This document shows, in pieces, positions 18,271-27,663 of a stretch of DNA of 64,000 bases (the first letter of the stretch is position 1; each line of letters opens with the position of its first letter). Position numbers and translations under genes: made by a program. The notes below the pieces were generated by a model. It did not search any database. It had not been told where the DNA came from and was given only the letters and a program-made list of their open reading frames with translations. The stretch lies in assembly GCF_048548695.1 (NCBI RefSeq), contig NZ_JBLYIF010000002.1, one strand, 5' to 3'. Source of the stretch: Neptuniibacter sp048548695. Lineage in GTDB: Bacteria; Pseudomonadota; Gammaproteobacteria; Pseudomonadales; Balneatricaceae.

Positions 18271-19437
18271 ATGGCCGATCGGCTGTTAATAGGCATTGTG
18301 GCGGGAGAAACATCTGGTGATATCCTTGGCGCTGGCTTGATGCAGGCGCTGCGCACTAAATTACCTGAGATTGAGTTTACCGGTATTGGCGGCGAGTTGA
18401 TGCAGGCCGAAGGGTTGCATGTTCGCTATCCGATGGAGCGTCTTTCGGTCATGGGTCTGGTCGAAGTATTGGGCCGGTTATGCGAATTGCTGAAGGTACG
18501 TAAACGCCTGATCCGCGAATTAACCGAGCAGCCAGTCAATCTGTTTATTGGTATTGATGCGCCGGATTTTACCCTGAATATGGAGCTTGCCCTTCGCCAG
18601 TCTGGTATTGCCACGGTTCATTATGTCAGCCCCTCAGTTTGGGCCTGGAAGCCCAAGCGTATATACAAAATTAAACGTTGTGCTGACCTGCTACTGGCGC
18701 TGTTTCCGTTTGAGCCACGCTATTATCAGGCGACTCGGCAACGTATGGCAGTGGTGGGCCACCCTCTGGCCCGACAGATCGATAACGACACCCATTTACT
18801 CAATGCCCGGGAAGATTTTGGTCTAACGTCTGAGCAAACTGTCGTTGCGTTGTTGCCGGGCAGTCGTGGTAGTGAGATTAAATACCTGGCCGAGCCGTTT
18901 CTTCAAACGGCGCGTTGGCTGCAACAACAGCATCCCGAGGCAGTGTTTTTACTGCCTGCCGCGACAGATAAGCTTTACCAGCAACTGTCTGAGTTGGTTA
19001 AAACCGGTTATACCGATGTAAACCTCAGATTGGTGCGTAAACAGTCCCGCTCGGTCATGGCAGCAGCGGATACCGTTTTGATTGCGTCCGGTACGGCTAC
19101 GCTGGAGGCTACATTATTGGGTAAGCCCATGGTGGTGGCTTATCGTATGGCAGGCCTGACCTATAGTATTTATTCGCGCATGGTGAAATCAGCACATATT
19201 GCGTTGCCGAATCTGTTGGCGCAGGAACGGTTGGTGCCTGAAGTCTTGCAGTCAGAGGTGCGGCCAGAGGTGCTTGGGCCGCTATTGTTGCGTAGTCTGC
19301 AAGATCAGTCTTACAAGCAACATCTGCAGCATCAGTTCAGCCAGATTAAAGCTCAGTTACTGCAGGATTCTGATGACTTGGCTGCGGATGCGATTGTGCA
19401 GCTGTTACGGGATCAGGGAGTGATTAATGCAGACTGA
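18271..19437 (+). CDS. lpxB: Lipid-A-disaccharide synthase LpxB
   Basis: 388 residues. Membrane-associated GT-B glycosyltransferase joining UDP-2,3-diacylglucosamine to lipid X. Motifs: IVAGETSGDILGAGLMQAL at the N-terminus, FIGIDAPDFTL, HYVSPSVWAWKPKR and the donor site LLPGSRGSEI followed by ASGTATLE. The last codons overlap rnhB by 11 bp. Confidence 0.97.
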   Translation: MADRLLIGIVAGETSGDILGAGLMQALRTKLPEIEFTGIGGELMQAEGLHVRYPMERLSVMGLVEVLGRLCELLKVRKRLIRELTEQPVNLFIGIDAPDFTLNMELALRQSGIATVHYVSPSVWAWKPKRIYKIKRCADLLLALFPFEPRYYQATRQRMAVVGHPLARQIDNDTHLLNAREDFGLTSEQTVVALLPGSRGSEIKYLAEPFLQTARWLQQQHPEAVFLLPAATDKLYQQLSELVKTGYTDVNLRLVRKQSRSVMAAADTVLIASGTATLEATLLGKPMVVAYRMAGLTYSIYSRMVKSAHIALPNLLAQERLVPEVLQSEVRPEVLGPLLLRSLQDQSYKQHLQHQFSQIKAQLLQDSDDLAADAIVQLLRDQGVINAD

Positions 19438-20023
19438 GGGGTTTGATTTTGGCGGTGCCCAGTTGTGTGCCGGCGTCGATGAAGTGGGACGGGGGCCGTT
19501 GGTGGGTAATGTTGTCACCGCCGCGGTGATTCTTGATCCACAACAGCCGATTGAGGGGCTGGCGGATTCCAAAGTGCTTTCAGCGGCAAAACGCGAGTAC
19601 TTATACAGCGAAATAATCGATAAGGCACTGGCATGGTCAGTGGCCTCTGCCAGTCCGGCGGAGATCGACGAGCTGAATATTCTGCATGCGACCATGTTGG
19701 CAATGCAGCGTGCGGTGCTGGCTTTGGATCCGGCGCCGGAATATGTTTATGTGGATGGTAATCGCTGTCCCGAGTTGCCCTATCCGGCAGAGCCGGTAGT
19801 GAAAGGGGATAGCAAAGTACCAGCGATCAGTGCGGCGTCAATTCTTGCCAAAGTGGTGCGTGACCGTGAAATGCAGGCGTTGCATGAACGCTATCCAGAT
19901 TATGGTTTCGCCAGCCATAAGGGCTATCCCACTAAGGCACATTTTGCGGCCTTGCGTCAGTTTGGCCCCTTGCCCGAGCACCGCCGGAGTTTTCGGCCAG
20001 TGCGCGAACTATTAACTCCATAA
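19427..20023 (+). CDS. rnhB: Ribonuclease HII
   Basis: 198 residues. Cleaves RNA in RNA-DNA hybrids, including single ribonucleotides in DNA. Acidic active site in CAGVDEVGRGPLVG (Asp and Glu, about residues 15-28), YVDGNRCP and the later ISAASILAKVVRD with its Asp. Start overlaps lpxB and the next gene is dnaE, as is usual. Confidence 0.97.
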   Translation: MQTEGFDFGGAQLCAGVDEVGRGPLVGNVVTAAVILDPQQPIEGLADSKVLSAAKREYLYSEIIDKALAWSVASASPAEIDELNILHATMLAMQRAVLALDPAPEYVYVDGNRCPELPYPAEPVVKGDSKVPAISAASILAKVVRDREMQALHERYPDYGFASHKGYPTKAHFAALRQFGPLPEHRRSFRPVRELLTP

Positions 20024-20037
20024 ATTTGATGTTACCC

Positions 20038-23000
20038 ATGTCTGATCCCCAATTTATTCATCTGCGCGTACATACTGAATTTTCTCTGGTAGATGGCTTA
20101 GTGCGGGTCAAAGAGTTAGTCGCTGCAGCGAAACAAGCCAGTATGCCAGCTGTGGCGATGACCGATGAAACTAACTTGTTTGCACTGGTTAAATTTTATA
20201 AGGCAGCCATAGGTGCGGGGGTTAAACCGATTTGTGGTGCCGATATCTGGATCGAGAACGCCCAAGATCCCTCCGGCCCTCCGTTTCGACTCACTCTGTT
20301 GGTGAAGAATGCCACGGGTTACCTGAATCTGATGGAGCTGATCTCCCGTGCCTATGCCGAGGGACAAGGGCGTCTTGATGATCGGGCAATACTCAAACCA
20401 GAATGGGTGGTGGCTCAGTCAGAGGGACTCATCGCTCTGTCTGGTGCCCGGCAGGGTGAAGTTGGGCAGGCATTACTGTCAGGCCAGCCTGATCTCGCGG
20501 CCGAGATACTTCGCTATTGGCAGCAAGTCTTTCCTAACACTTTTTATCTGGAAATTCAGCGTACCGGGCGCAATGGTGATGAAACCATTGTGCATGGCAG
20601 TGTTGCGCTTGCGCAGCAGTGTCAGTGCCCATTGGTGGCCACTAACGAAGTGATGTTCGTGCGCGAGGAAGATTTTGAGGCGCATGAAGTAAGGGTATGC
20701 ATCAACCAGAGCAGGACTCTGGAAGATCCGATGCGACCTAAAGAATACAGTGAGCAGCAGTATTTCCGTAGTCAGCAAGAGATGACTGAGCTGTTTAGCG
20801 ATATTCCGTCAGCCCTGCAAAACAGTGTTGAAATTGCCAAACGCTGCAATATAGAAATTGAACTGGGTACATACTACTTGCCGAAGTATCCGGTGCCTGA
20901 AGGCATGTTGATGGATGAGTTCTTCCGCAAGGTCTCATTTGAGGGGTTGGAAGAACGTTTGACTATTCTGCTCGACCGCGAGCATCCGGAGTATGCCAAG
21001 CAGCGTCAGGCGTATATCGATCGGCTGGAGTTTGAACTGGAAATCATTATCCAGATGGGTTTCCCAGGTTACTTCCTGATCGTGATGGACTTTATCAAAT
21101 GGGGTAAGGAAAACGGTGTGCCGGTAGGTCCGGGGCGTGGTTCTGGTGCTGGTTCTTTGGTGGCGTATGCCCTGAAAATCACCGACCTGGACCCGCTGGA
21201 ATATGACTTGCTGTTTGAACGTTTTCTTAACCCAGAACGTGTCTCCATGCCTGACTTCGATATCGATTTCTGTATGGAAAATCGGGATAAGGTAATTGAT
21301 TACGTGGCTCGCACCTATGGCCGGGATGCGGTGTCGCAGATTGTTACGTTTGGCACCATGGCTGCTAAGGCGGTGGTGCGTGATGTGGCAAGGGTGCAGG
21401 GCAAGCCGTTTGGTCTGGCGGATAAGCTTTCGAAGCTGATTCCGTTCGAAATAGGCATCACCCTGTCCAAAGCCATGGAGCAGGAGCAGCTCCTGCGCGA
21501 CTTCGTCGAAACCAGTGCTGAAGCACAAGAAATCATGGAGATGGCCTATAAGCTGGAAGGCGTCACCCGTGGAGTAGGTAAGCATGCCGGTGGTGTGGTG
21601 ATTGCGCCGACCAAGTTAACCGACTTCGCAGCCACTTATTGTGATGAAGAAGGCAAAGGCCTGGTAACACAGTTTGATAAAAACGATGTTGAAGAGGCCG
21701 GACTGGTTAAGTTCGACTTCCTCGGGTTACGTACTCTAACCATTATCGATTGGGCGCTGGATACGGTGAACCGTATTCGTGCTAAAGAGGATCAGGAGCC
21801 ACTGGATATCACCCTGATCGATCTGGAAGACAAAGCCACTTTTGATCTGCTGCAGTCGTCAGAAACCACTGCGGTGTTTCAGCTTGAGTCCAGCGGCATG
21901 AAGGATCTTGTCCGTCGCCTGTTGCCTTCTCGCTTTGAAGATATCGTCGCGCTGGTAGCGTTGTTCCGCCCCGGGCCGCTGCAATCTGGCATGGTGGATG
22001 ACTTTATTAACCGTAAGCATGGTCGGGCGGAAATGGCCTGGCCGCATCCGGACTATCAACTGGATGCGCTGCAACCGGTGCTGGAGCCCACCTACGGTAT
22101 TATCCTGTATCAGGAACAGGTTATGCAGATCGCCCAGGTGATGGCGGGCTATACCCTGGGTGGTGCGGATATGCTGCGCCGGGCCATGGGTAAGAAAAAA
22201 CCGGAAGAGATGGCCAAGCAGCGGGCGATCTTCCTTGAGGGTTGTGAACAGAACAGTATTAACCGGGATCTGGCAGGTAATATCTTTGACTTGGTCGAGA
22301 AGTTTGCCGGTTATGGTTTTAACAAATCCCATTCCGCTGCTTATGCGCTGGTGTCCTACCAGACCGCCTGGCTGAAAACCCATTATCCGGCACCCTTTAT
22401 GGCGGCGGTGATGTCCTCGGATATGCAGAACACCGACAAGGTGGTGATCTTCATTGAAGAGTGTCGCCACATGGGTATTCCACCGGCCTTGCCGGATGTA
22501 AATACCGGCGAATACATGTTTACCGTTAACGACCAAGGCGTGATTGTTTATGGTCTGGGGGCGGTGAAAGGTGTCGGTGAAGGCCCGATTGAAGCCATTG
22601 TGGCAGCTCGGGAAACGGGTGGTCCGTTCCTTGATCTGTTTGACTTCTGTCAGCGAGTCGGCGCTAAAAAGCTCAATAAGCGGGTGTTGGAAGCCTTAGT
22701 CCGTTCGGGTGCGCTGGACTGTCTGGGTGCAGAACGGGCGGTGCTGTGGCAGGCGATTTCAGATGCGCTGCAGGCGGCGGATCAATCGGCTAAAAATGAA
22801 GACGCCGGGTTACTGGACCTGTTTGGTGAAGTGGAGGCAGAAGCGCCACGGCAGCCTTATGTGGATTATGCTCGAGTGCGTCCATGGACCGATAAAGAGC
22901 GTTTGACCGGTGAAAAAGACACTTTGGGTCTCTACTTGACGGGTCATCCGATTGATGAGTATGAAACAGAACTGCGACATTTTGTGCCGAAAAAAATTGT

Positions 23001-23535
23001 CGACCTGCAACCTGTGCGGGGCCAGAGTCAGAAGATGGCAGGCCTGGTGGTGGATTTACGTCTGAGAAAGACGAAAAAAGGCGAAACCCTGTGCTTTGTC
23101 ACGCTGGATGATCGCACTGCGCGGATAGATGTGACTTTGTTTGGCGATACCTATGACCAGTGTCGTGAGCTGGTACAGAAGGATTCTATCGTGGTGGTGG
23201 AAGGTGAAGTGCAGGAAGATCACTTCTCTGGCGGCCTGAAGGTGAGGGTAAACAATGTTGCCAGTATCGCTCAGGCACGCACCCGTTTTGCTACCCGGTT
23301 GGAAGTGCGTTGCAGTGAAGAACAATTAAGCGAACGGCAGGTGAAAGCTTTACAGACCCTGTTGCAGCAACATAAGGGGATTCAGGGGTTGCCGGTACAC
23401 CTTTGTTATCGTCGCCGCGATGCTGAAGCCGGGTTGATTCTGGGTGAACAGTGGCAGGTTGAGGTGTGTGATGCCCTGATGTTGGGGCTTATGGACCAGT
23501 TTGGCCACCAATCTGTACGTTTGAGTTACAGCTGA
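20038..23535 (+). CDS. dnaE: DNA polymerase III alpha subunit
   Basis: 1165 residues from ATG 20038 (MSDPQFIHLRVHTEFS), which matches the family start; ATG 20029 in frame is an alternative and neither has a strong Shine-Dalgarno. Replicative C-family polymerase. N-terminal PHP domain (HLRVHTEFSLVDG), palm catalytic aspartates in MPDFDIDFCMENRD, a third in the KFDFLGLRTL region, GRGSGAGSLVAYAL for nucleotide binding, then a helix-hairpin-helix region (around LDCLGAERAV) and a C-terminal OB domain (IVVVEGEVQEDHF). Length is normal. Confidence 0.97.
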   Translation: MSDPQFIHLRVHTEFSLVDGLVRVKELVAAAKQASMPAVAMTDETNLFALVKFYKAAIGAGVKPICGADIWIENAQDPSGPPFRLTLLVKNATGYLNLMELISRAYAEGQGRLDDRAILKPEWVVAQSEGLIALSGARQGEVGQALLSGQPDLAAEILRYWQQVFPNTFYLEIQRTGRNGDETIVHGSVALAQQCQCPLVATNEVMFVREEDFEAHEVRVCINQSRTLEDPMRPKEYSEQQYFRSQQEMTELFSDIPSALQNSVEIAKRCNIEIELGTYYLPKYPVPEGMLMDEFFRKVSFEGLEERLTILLDREHPEYAKQRQAYIDRLEFELEIIIQMGFPGYFLIVMDFIKWGKENGVPVGPGRGSGAGSLVAYALKITDLDPLEYDLLFERFLNPERVSMPDFDIDFCMENRDKVIDYVARTYGRDAVSQIVTFGTMAAKAVVRDVARVQGKPFGLADKLSKLIPFEIGITLSKAMEQEQLLRDFVETSAEAQEIMEMAYKLEGVTRGVGKHAGGVVIAPTKLTDFAATYCDEEGKGLVTQFDKNDVEEAGLVKFDFLGLRTLTIIDWALDTVNRIRAKEDQEPLDITLIDLEDKATFDLLQSSETTAVFQLESSGMKDLVRRLLPSRFEDIVALVALFRPGPLQSGMVDDFINRKHGRAEMAWPHPDYQLDALQPVLEPTYGIILYQEQVMQIAQVMAGYTLGGADMLRRAMGKKKPEEMAKQRAIFLEGCEQNSINRDLAGNIFDLVEKFAGYGFNKSHSAAYALVSYQTAWLKTHYPAPFMAAVMSSDMQNTDKVVIFIEECRHMGIPPALPDVNTGEYMFTVNDQGVIVYGLGAVKGVGEGPIEAIVAARETGGPFLDLFDFCQRVGAKKLNKRVLEALVRSGALDCLGAERAVLWQAISDALQAADQSAKNEDAGLLDLFGEVEAEAPRQPYVDYARVRPWTDKERLTGEKDTLGLYLTGHPIDEYETELRHFVPKKIVDLQPVRGQSQKMAGLVVDLRLRKTKKGETLCFVTLDDRTARIDVTLFGDTYDQCRELVQKDSIVVVEGEVQEDHFSGGLKVRVNNVASIAQARTRFATRLEVRCSEEQLSERQVKALQTLLQQHKGIQGLPVHLCYRRRDAEAGLILGEQWQVEVCDALMLGLMDQFGHQSVRLSYS

Positions 23536-23616
23536 GAAGGACTTCAGGACTGGTTCTCTAACGCCTGAGACGTTACACTTGAGCACAATTTTTCCACTTC
23601 AGAATAGATCTTCCCT

Positions 23617-24579
23617 ATGAACCCAAACTATCTGGATTTTGAACAGCCAATTGCTGAACTTCAGGCGAAAATTGATGAGTTACGTCTGGTGGGCAATGAT
23701 AATGCGCAGCTGAACATTTCCGATGAGCTGGAACGCCTGGAAGCCAAGATCGGCAGTCTGACCGAATCCATTTTTACCAACTTGTCCGCTTGGCAGATCT
23801 CGCAGCTTTCCCGCCATCCTCAGCGTCCTTATACGCTGGATTATGTGCGCCTGATGTTTGACGAGTTTGAAGAGATTCACGGCGACCGTCATTTTTCTGA
23901 TGATCAGGCCATTGTCGGTGGTATCGCCTATCTTGACCAGCAGCCGGTGATGGTGATCGGGCATCAGAAAGGGCGGGGTGTGCAGGAGCGTCAGAAACGC
24001 AATTTTGGTATGCCGCGCCCTGAGGGTTACCGCAAGGCCTTACGCCTGATGGAAATGGCCGAACGCTTCAAAATGCCGATACTGACGTTTATTGATACTC
24101 CCGGAGCTTATCCTGGTATTGATGCCGAAGAGCGTGGTCAGTCGGAAGCCATTGCATTTAATTTGGCTAAGATGTCGCAGTTGAAAACGCCAATCATTGC
24201 TACGGTGATCGGTGAAGGCGGTTCAGGGGGGGCTCTGGCCATTGGTGTGTGTGATGAGCTGATGATGCTGGGCTATTCAACCTATTCCGTTATTTCTCCG
24301 GAAGGTTGTGCTTCAATCCTGTGGAAAAGCGCTGAGCGGGCTGCAGATGCGGCTAAAGCGATGGGGATTACGTCTGAGCGTTTGCATGAGTTGGGTCTGG
24401 TGGATCGCGTCATTGCTGAACCACGCGGCGGCGCACATCGTGATCCAGAGCAAATGGCTGGTGATCTAAAAGCACAGCTGAAAAAAGCGCTCGATAAATT
24501 GCAGGTCATGCCTGACACTGAGTTGCTTGAGCGTCGCTACGAGCGTTTGATGTCCTACGGTTTGGATGGTGGACACTAA
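23617..24579 (+). CDS. accA: Acetyl-CoA carboxylase carboxyltransferase subunit alpha
   Basis: 320 residues. Partner of AccD in transferring carboxyl from carboxybiotin to acetyl-CoA, the first step of fatty acid synthesis. N-terminus NYLDFEQPIAELQAKIDEL and the crotonase-fold core with FIDTPGAYPGIDAEERGQSE and GEGGSGGALAIGVCD are complete. Stop overlaps the tilS start by 14 bp. Confidence 0.97.
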   Translation: MNPNYLDFEQPIAELQAKIDELRLVGNDNAQLNISDELERLEAKIGSLTESIFTNLSAWQISQLSRHPQRPYTLDYVRLMFDEFEEIHGDRHFSDDQAIVGGIAYLDQQPVMVIGHQKGRGVQERQKRNFGMPRPEGYRKALRLMEMAERFKMPILTFIDTPGAYPGIDAEERGQSEAIAFNLAKMSQLKTPIIATVIGEGGSGGALAIGVCDELMMLGYSTYSVISPEGCASILWKSAERAADAAKAMGITSERLHELGLVDRVIAEPRGGAHRDPEQMAGDLKAQLKKALDKLQVMPDTELLERRYERLMSYGLDGGH

Positions 24580-25903
24580 ACCATCCAGCGATCTGGTGGC
24601 ACTTTGCCAGCAGCACTTTTCAGCAGCGCTGCAAAATGCCACCAACTCTTCTTCTCACCCCATCACCCGCTGGGTGATTGGCCATAGCGGTGGCCTTGAT
24701 TCCCAGGTGCTTCTACACCTTGCTTCGGCTCTGCTGCCGACGCGCCAGCTTTACTGTTTGCATATTAATCACCAGTTACAGCCTGAGTCGTTCCACTGGG
24801 CTGAGTTTTCTGCAGCTGAGGCGCAAAAGCTGGGCATTGAACACGGCTGCATGGATGTTCGCCCCACCTCCGCGTCGGAAGATGCCGCCCGTGAGGCGCG
24901 CTATAACGCGTTCAGTGATTTTTTACAGCCGGGTGAATGTTTGTTGCTGGCTCAGCATGCAGATGATCAAGCTGAAACTGTGCTATTCAGGTTGGTGAGA
25001 GGCAGTGGCCCAAACGGTCTTGCCGGCATGCCGGCCAGTCGTTCGTTGGGTGTTGCGATGTTATACCGGCCGTTGCTTGAGCTGTCGCGAGCAGCGTTGG
25101 AAGCCTATGCCCATGCGCATCAGCTCAACTGGGTGGAAGATCCCAGTAATAGCGATACCCGATATGCGCGTAACCTGCTGCGGCAAGAGGTGTTGCCGGC
25201 GTTACAGCGGCATTGGCCGGGGGTTTCTGAGCAGATCCGACGGGCCGCAAAGCTGACTGCGCAGCATACCGGTTTGCTGAATACTTATCTGGATGAGGAC
25301 TTGGCGGTTTTGACGGCCGGAAATGTGCTTGATCTGGTCGCGCTGGCAAGCAAGCCGCAAACCTTGCAGCGTCAACTGATCAGGCGGTGGCTGGAGCAGT
25401 CTACCGGTCTGTTGTTGAATGAAATTCAGTTGCAGGAGATTCAGGATCGAGTGGTCAATGCTGCAGATGATGCGCAGCCAGTTTTCCACAAAGCCCAGTT
25501 TAGTCTGCGTCGTTATCGTCAAAAGTTGTATTTGTGTCAGGATTCCGAGGTCGCCCTAGTAATGCATTTGTCATTGTCGCAACCGGGACAGTTTACGTTG
25601 GGTGATGGCACGTTGCATATCGAGTCTGGCGTGGCCGGATTGAAAACCCTGCAGGGGTTGGAGCTGCACCGTCGGCAGGGTGGTGAGCGCTGCCGCCCTC
25701 AAGGGCGGGGTTGTAGTATGACAGTGAAAAGCCTGTTGCAGGAAGCGGCAATACCGCCTTGGCTGCGGCCGCAATGGCCACTGCTATATGCCGGAGAAGA
25801 ACTGGTGGCGGTTGCTGGAGTATGTATTGCAGAGGGATGGTATGCGCCAGATGCAGGTTTTTCAGTTAAATGGCGCAGCTTCGCGTTGTCTGCGGGGGTC
25901 TGA
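24566..25903 (+). CDS. tilS: tRNA(Ile)-lysidine synthase
   Basis: 445 residues with a GTG start inside the end of accA. Adds lysine to C34 of the tRNA-Ile CAU anticodon so that it reads AUA; essential. PP-loop SGGLDSQVLL (about residues 37-46) and a second ATP-site segment LLAQHADDQAETVLFRLVRGSGPNGLAGM are present, with the substrate-binding central domain and a C-terminal domain (HRRQGGERCRPQGRG). Neighbouring accA and pyrG is usual for gammaproteobacteria. Confidence 0.95.
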   Translation: MVDTKPSSDLVALCQQHFSAALQNATNSSSHPITRWVIGHSGGLDSQVLLHLASALLPTRQLYCLHINHQLQPESFHWAEFSAAEAQKLGIEHGCMDVRPTSASEDAAREARYNAFSDFLQPGECLLLAQHADDQAETVLFRLVRGSGPNGLAGMPASRSLGVAMLYRPLLELSRAALEAYAHAHQLNWVEDPSNSDTRYARNLLRQEVLPALQRHWPGVSEQIRRAAKLTAQHTGLLNTYLDEDLAVLTAGNVLDLVALASKPQTLQRQLIRRWLEQSTGLLLNEIQLQEIQDRVVNAADDAQPVFHKAQFSLRRYRQKLYLCQDSEVALVMHLSLSQPGQFTLGDGTLHIESGVAGLKTLQGLELHRRQGGERCRPQGRGCSMTVKSLLQEAAIPPWLRPQWPLLYAGEELVAVAGVCIAEGWYAPDAGFSVKWRSFALSAGV

Positions 25904-25972
25904 TTTGCTATCCTGTAGCGCCATCTCGATCGTAAAAATTCTCTCCGATTTAATTGATCATACAGGTTCTGC

Positions 25973-27607
25973 ATGACGCGCTATATCTTCGTCACAGGCG
26001 GTGTTGTGTCCTCATTGGGCAAAGGCATCGCTTCCGCCTCATTGGCTGCTATTCTCGAAGCCAGGGGTCTTAATGTCACCATGCTGAAGCTGGATCCATA
26101 CATTAATGTTGATCCAGGTACCATGAGCCCTTTCCAGCACGGTGAAGTCTTTGTTACCGAAGATGGTGCAGAAACTGACTTGGATCTGGGTCACTACGAG
26201 CGGTTTATCCGCCGTACCATGAACAAGCGGAATAACTTCACCGCCGGTCGCATCTACCAGCATGTGCTGCGTAAAGAACGTCGTGGTGATTACCTCGGCG
26301 GGACCGTACAGGTCATTCCGCACATCACCGATGAGATTAAGCGTCGTGTGATTGAGGGTGCTGGCGATGCTGATATTGCCCTGGTCGAAATCGGTGGCAC
26401 AGTGGGCGACATTGAGTCGTTGCCGTTTATGGAAGCCGTGCGTCAGCTGAAAGCTGAGCTGGGCTCAAGCCGGGCGATGTTTATGCACCTGACGTTGGTG
26501 CCTTACATTGCCACTGCGGGTGAAATCAAAACCAAACCGTCGCAGCATTCGGTTAAGGAACTTCGCTCCATCGGCATTCAGCCGGATATCCTGGTGTGTC
26601 GCTCCGACTTCGCGTTGCCAGAGTCCTCCCGCCGTAAACTGTCGTTGTTTACCAACGTAGAAGAGCGGGCGGTAGTGTCGCTGCCGGATGCCGATACTAT
26701 CTATAACATTCCGGCCATGCTGCATGAACAGGGTCTGGATGACATCGTCGTTGAACGCTTTAATCTGCAGTGCAATAAAGCTGATCTGACGGATTGGATA
26801 CGGGTGGCCGATGCTCATCTGCACCCTGAAGGCGAAGTGACGATTGCCATGGTCGGCAAATACATGGAACTGCTGGACGCCTATAAATCTCTGATTGAGG
26901 CGATCTCCCACGCCGGCATCAGCTTGCGCAAAAAAGTTAAAATTGACTGCATCGATTCTGAGCGGGTTGAGCGTGAAGGTGTTGAGATCCTGCAGCATGC
27001 CAGTGCGATTTTGGTACCGGGCGGATTTGGTGAGCGTGGCGTTGAAGGCAAAATCAGTGCAGTCCAATATGCCCGCGAAAATCAGATTCCGTACCTGGGT
27101 ATCTGTCTTGGTATGCAGGTGGCGGTGATTGAATTTGCCCGTCATGTGGCTGGCATTGCTGATGCAACCTCTTCGGAATTTGACCCTAAAGCTGCGCATC
27201 CGGTGATCGGCCTGATTACCGAGTGGACGACTGCGGAAGGGGATGTAGAAACCCGTGGTGAAGAAGATGACTTAGGTGGCACCATGCGTCTGGGGGCGCA
27301 GGTTTGTCATCTGGCTGAGGGCACCACTGCCGCTCAGTCTTATGGTAAAACCGAAGTGGTGGAGCGACACCGTCACCGCTATGAAGTTAATAACAATTAT
27401 GTCGAGCAGCTGGAAGCCGCAGGTCTGCGTATTGCGGGCCGGTCCGTGGATGGTGAGCTGGTCGAAGTGGTCGAAGTACCTGATCATCCCTGGTTTGTTG
27501 CCTGCCAGTTCCATCCGGAATTTACCTCGACACCGCGGTATGGACATGGCCTGTTTACCGGCTTTATCCGAGCGGCAATTGCTCAGCAGGCAAAAGTTAC
27601 ACAGTAA
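25973..27607 (+). CDS. pyrG: CTP synthase
   Basis: 544 residues. Makes CTP from UTP, ATP and glutamine. N-terminal synthetase domain with MTRYIFVTGGVVSSLGKGI and YINVDPGTMSPFQHGEVFV; C-terminal class I glutamine amidotransferase with the nucleophile in YLGICLGMQ (about residue 380) and the His-Glu pair in CQFHPEF. In Pseudomonas kdsA lies between pyrG and eno; here the two are adjacent as in enterobacteria. Confidence 0.98.
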   Translation: MTRYIFVTGGVVSSLGKGIASASLAAILEARGLNVTMLKLDPYINVDPGTMSPFQHGEVFVTEDGAETDLDLGHYERFIRRTMNKRNNFTAGRIYQHVLRKERRGDYLGGTVQVIPHITDEIKRRVIEGAGDADIALVEIGGTVGDIESLPFMEAVRQLKAELGSSRAMFMHLTLVPYIATAGEIKTKPSQHSVKELRSIGIQPDILVCRSDFALPESSRRKLSLFTNVEERAVVSLPDADTIYNIPAMLHEQGLDDIVVERFNLQCNKADLTDWIRVADAHLHPEGEVTIAMVGKYMELLDAYKSLIEAISHAGISLRKKVKIDCIDSERVEREGVEILQHASAILVPGGFGERGVEGKISAVQYARENQIPYLGICLGMQVAVIEFARHVAGIADATSSEFDPKAAHPVIGLITEWTTAEGDVETRGEEDDLGGTMRLGAQVCHLAEGTTAAQSYGKTEVVERHRHRYEVNNNYVEQLEAAGLRIAGRSVDGELVEVVEVPDHPWFVACQFHPEFTSTPRYGHGLFTGFIRAAIAQQAKVTQ

Positions 27608-27616
27608 ACTTTTTTG

Positions 27617-27636
27617 GGCGTGACTCAGGTCACGCC
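27617..27636 (+). other. Intercistronic hairpin between pyrG and eno
   Basis: GGCGTGAC (27617-27624) and GTCACGCC (27629-27636) form a perfect 8-bp stem with a 4-nt loop. No T-run follows on the plus strand, so it is not a classical terminator; it may protect or process the pyrG-eno message. Confidence 0.5.
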
Positions 27637-27663
27637 GGAACACATTTTTCTGGAGTTTGACCC

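Noticed and set aside
26465..27199. 244-codon open frame antisense to pyrG (and similar ones antisense to dnaE and eno)
   Set aside because: Shadows of high-confidence genes, with no start signals or family resemblance.
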